The notes beneath the pieces are model-generated. The model had not been told where the DNA came from and ran no database searches. It saw nothing but the letters and a program-made list of their open reading frames with translations. The position numbers and the translations under genes are program-made. A DNA stretch of 7,687 bases from Victivallales bacterium (GTDB lineage Bacteria; Verrucomicrobiota; Lentisphaeria; Victivallales; JAUVCU01). Positions 5,686 to 7,687 of this stretch are shown here, one piece after another (position 1 is the stretch's first letter; the number at the start of each line of letters is the position of its first letter). The stretch covers positions 1-7,687 of the forward strand of contig JAOZMT010000091.1 of assembly GCA_029934175.1 (NCBI GenBank), written 5' to 3'.

Positions 5686-7581
5686 ATGTGTGGCATTAGT
5701 GGCATAATAAACCTAGATAAGGCTCTTGTCGATAAACAGTTGCTTGAGAATGCGAATAATGCACTTATTCATAGAGGTCCTGATGAAGATGGGCTTTTTA
5801 TTGACAAATTTGTAGGGCTTGCTCATCGTAGATTATCTATAATAGATTTGAAGAGTGGTCAACAACCTATGCAATCAGCAAATGAAAAATTTGTCATAGT
5901 TTTTAATGGTGAAATATATAATTTTTGCGAGTTGTGCAAAAAATTATCGGCAAAAGGTTATCAGTTTAAAACAAATAGTGATACCGAAGTTTTGCTTTAT
6001 TTATATCAAGAATATGAAGAAAAAATGTTGGATTTATTAAATGGAATGTTTGCTTTTACTATTTATGATAAAATTAAAAATAAAGTATTTATTGCACGCG
6101 ATAGACTTGGTCAAAAACCTTTGTTTTATTTTAAAACAAAAAAGTCTTTTATGTTTGCAAGTGAGCTTCAAGCATTAAAAACTCATCCAGAAATGGATAA
6201 TTCATATAACTTACAATCACTACACGATGAATTATCATACTTGTATATTCCAGCTCCTTCAACTATTTACAATAATGTTTTCAAACTAGAACCTGGTAAT
6301 TATCTTTCTTTAGATTTAATTTCAATGCAACATAATATCGTTCAATATTGGAAGGTCGATTTTTCTAAAAAAACAGACATAAGTTTCTCTGATGCAAAAT
6401 TGAAATTAAGAGAGTTATTGACAAATTCAGTCAGGCAAAGAATGATATCAGATGTTCCTTATGGTGCATTTTTATCTGGCGGAATAGATTCTACAATTAT
6501 AACTGGCTTGATGTGCGAACTGTGCAACGATAACATACAATCTTTTTCAATTGGTTTTAACTCAAAACTATATAATGAAACATCTTTTTCACAGTTAGCC
6601 ACTGAACATTTTAATAAACTTTTCTCAACACAAGTTTATAATAATGAAAAAATTGTTCAGCCTAATGATATAAAAATTTTGCGAAAACTTATGAAACATT
6701 GTGGTGAACCTTACAGTGATTCTTCGATTTTACCTTCTTTTATGTTAAGTCAATGGACTAAAAATAAAGTTACAGTTGCCCTTAGTGGTGATGGAGCTGA
6801 TGAACTTTTTGCTGGATATGATAGATATTTTATTATTAAATTATCAAAATTTATAAACATAATCCCATTTCATTTAAGAAAAGCTTTTTTAACCATTCTT
6901 TCTAAAATATTACCTAAAAAAATTGAAGAACGAAGTGTAAGTGGAAAGATTCAGAGGATATTAAATCTTTTTTCACAGAAAGAAAATTGTCAATATTTAA
7001 CAATATTAAATAGATTTCCAGACTCTTTAAAGCATCAATTATACGGAGAGCAATTTAAAGATTTCAAAATGTTACCATCGCAACATTATATTGACGAACT
7101 TTCAAAAAAAGCAACAGCAAGTAATTTTGTTGAAAAATTTATGGAATTAGATATAAATAGTTACTTGCATAATGATATTTTAACAAAAGTAGATGTATCA
7201 TCTATGGCAAATTCATTGGAAGTGCGAAGTCCATTTTTAGATTATAAAGTTGTTGAATTTGCACAATCTTTACCTTTATCTTATAAGCTAAAAGGCAATC
7301 AATCAAAGTATATTTTAAAAGAGGCGTTTAGTGATTTATTACCACACGAGATTACGAATAGAAAAAAAGCAGGCTTTGGTGTTCCAGTAGCAGAATGGTT
7401 TAGAAATGATTGGAATAAAGATTTGAAAGAAAATTTATTAGATGGCATTTCAGTAAAAGATAATTATTTCAAAAGAGTTGAAGTTGAAAAATTAATCAAC
7501 AAACATCAAAATAAGCAAGCAGATCATAGTTATTCTCTTTGGGCATTATTAACCTTTGAATTATTTTTACAAGAATCTTAA
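5686..7581 (+). CDS. asnB: glutamine-hydrolysing asparagine synthetase / amidotransferase
   Basis: The N-terminal half is a class II (Ntn) glutaminase: Cys2 becomes the nucleophile once Met is removed (MCGISGI), with Arg49 (HRRLSIIDL), Asn74-Gly75-Glu76 (FNGEIYN) and Asp99 (SDTEV). The C-terminal half is the ATP-pyrophosphatase synthetase domain: PP-loop SGGIDS at 264-269, EPYSDSSILP at 341-350, SGDGADELFAGYDRY at 367-381 and EVRSPFLD further on. Both halves look intact. It would make asparagine from aspartate, ATP and glutamine. At 631 residues it is longer than E. coli AsnB (554) and resembles the versions often found in surface-polysaccharide clusters, some of which amidate sugar acids instead. 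Direct contact with lpxD keeps that alternative open. Cys2 fixes the start at 5686, only 3 bases after the lpxD stop and with no good Shine-Dalgarno, so translation is probably coupled to lpxD. Confidence 0.92.
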   Translation: MCGISGIINLDKALVDKQLLENANNALIHRGPDEDGLFIDKFVGLAHRRLSIIDLKSGQQPMQSANEKFVIVFNGEIYNFCELCKKLSAKGYQFKTNSDTEVLLYLYQEYEEKMLDLLNGMFAFTIYDKIKNKVFIARDRLGQKPLFYFKTKKSFMFASELQALKTHPEMDNSYNLQSLHDELSYLYIPAPSTIYNNVFKLEPGNYLSLDLISMQHNIVQYWKVDFSKKTDISFSDAKLKLRELLTNSVRQRMISDVPYGAFLSGGIDSTIITGLMCELCNDNIQSFSIGFNSKLYNETSFSQLATEHFNKLFSTQVYNNEKIVQPNDIKILRKLMKHCGEPYSDSSILPSFMLSQWTKNKVTVALSGDGADELFAGYDRYFIIKLSKFINIIPFHLRKAFLTILSKILPKKIEERSVSGKIQRILNLFSQKENCQYLTILNRFPDSLKHQLYGEQFKDFKMLPSQHYIDELSKKATASNFVEKFMELDINSYLHNDILTKVDVSSMANSLEVRSPFLDYKVVEFAQSLPLSYKLKGNQSKYILKEAFSDLLPHEITNRKKAGFGVPVAEWFRNDWNKDLKENLLDGISVKDNYFKRVEVEKLINKHQNKQADHSYSLWALLTFELFLQES

Positions 7582-7634
7582 GAATAGTAATTAAATTAGG
7601 GCTATACTGCAAACGGCTGAAAAATAAACTTTCT

Positions 7635-7659
7635 GAAAGCGCAAACAACAGCTTTTTTT
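7635..7659 (+). terminator. weak intrinsic terminator after asnB
   Basis: AAAGC (7636-7640) pairs with GCTTT (7651-7655), extended by a G-T pair, around a 10-base loop. The stem runs into seven T (7653-7659). The stem is short with only two G-C pairs. An alternative, longer-range pairing of GGCTG (7614-7618) with CAGCT (7649-7653), four Watson-Crick pairs plus a terminal G-T wobble, would put the same T run after a larger structure. Location 54 bases after the stop supports the call. Confidence 0.5.
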
Positions 7660-7687
7660 AATTTTATAAATAATTGGTTACTTCTAG

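Noticed and set aside
5686..7581. Exosortase-associated amidotransferase instead of AsnB
   Set aside because: Length is similar, but no exosortase, PEP-CTERM or polysaccharide-export gene is in the window and the motifs are those of the general AsnB family; the specific subgroup cannot be decided here.

Overview
This is a strongly AT-rich bacterial window with every real gene on the + strand, in two blocks separated by one intergenic region of about 270 bases. LpxD (lipid A synthesis) points to a Gram-negative cell with an outer membrane, and HemL points to tetrapyrrole synthesis by the C5 (glutamyl-tRNA) route. TGA ends genes normally, so the standard bacterial code applies. I cannot name the phylum from sequence alone. 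A low-GC diderm from a poorly sampled lineage (for example a Lentisphaerota- or Elusimicrobiota-like organism) would fit, but that is a guess.

Block 1 (about 1-4386) starts with a good sigma70-type promoter whose -35 lies in a TTGACT direct repeat. It reads: an exported protein with three similar beta-rich repeats (126-977); hemL, overlapping it by an ATGA junction (974-2236); an acidic 489-residue protein of unknown function (2259-3728); a small DUF1622-family membrane protein (3731-4081); and a small lysine-rich gene with a strong ribosome binding site that is split by an apparent frameshift (4101-4386). The overlap, the short gaps and the strong Shine-Dalgarno sites suggest one transcript.

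The intergenic region (4387-4659) has no convincing gene but is not plain spacer. It holds an inverted repeat, a degenerate 9-base ATCYTG array, a perfect GC-rich hairpin with a GNRA-type loop, and a second 9/10-base array of TGCG/GGCG words directly upstream of lpxD. The second array may contain the lpxD promoter.

Block 2 (4660-7581) is lpxD followed after 3 bases by a complete class II glutamine amidotransferase/asparagine synthetase (asnB-like). A weak intrinsic terminator follows at about 7635-7659. LpxD makes the lipid A precursor. The AsnB-like enzyme makes asparagine or possibly amidates a surface sugar, and its coupling to lpxD leaves the second option open.

Most of the window is ordinary core metabolism. 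The parts worth a second look are the uncharacterised proteins wrapped around hemL, the split small gene, and the composite repeat region in front of lpxD. I see no defence system, transposase, CRISPR array or phage gene.
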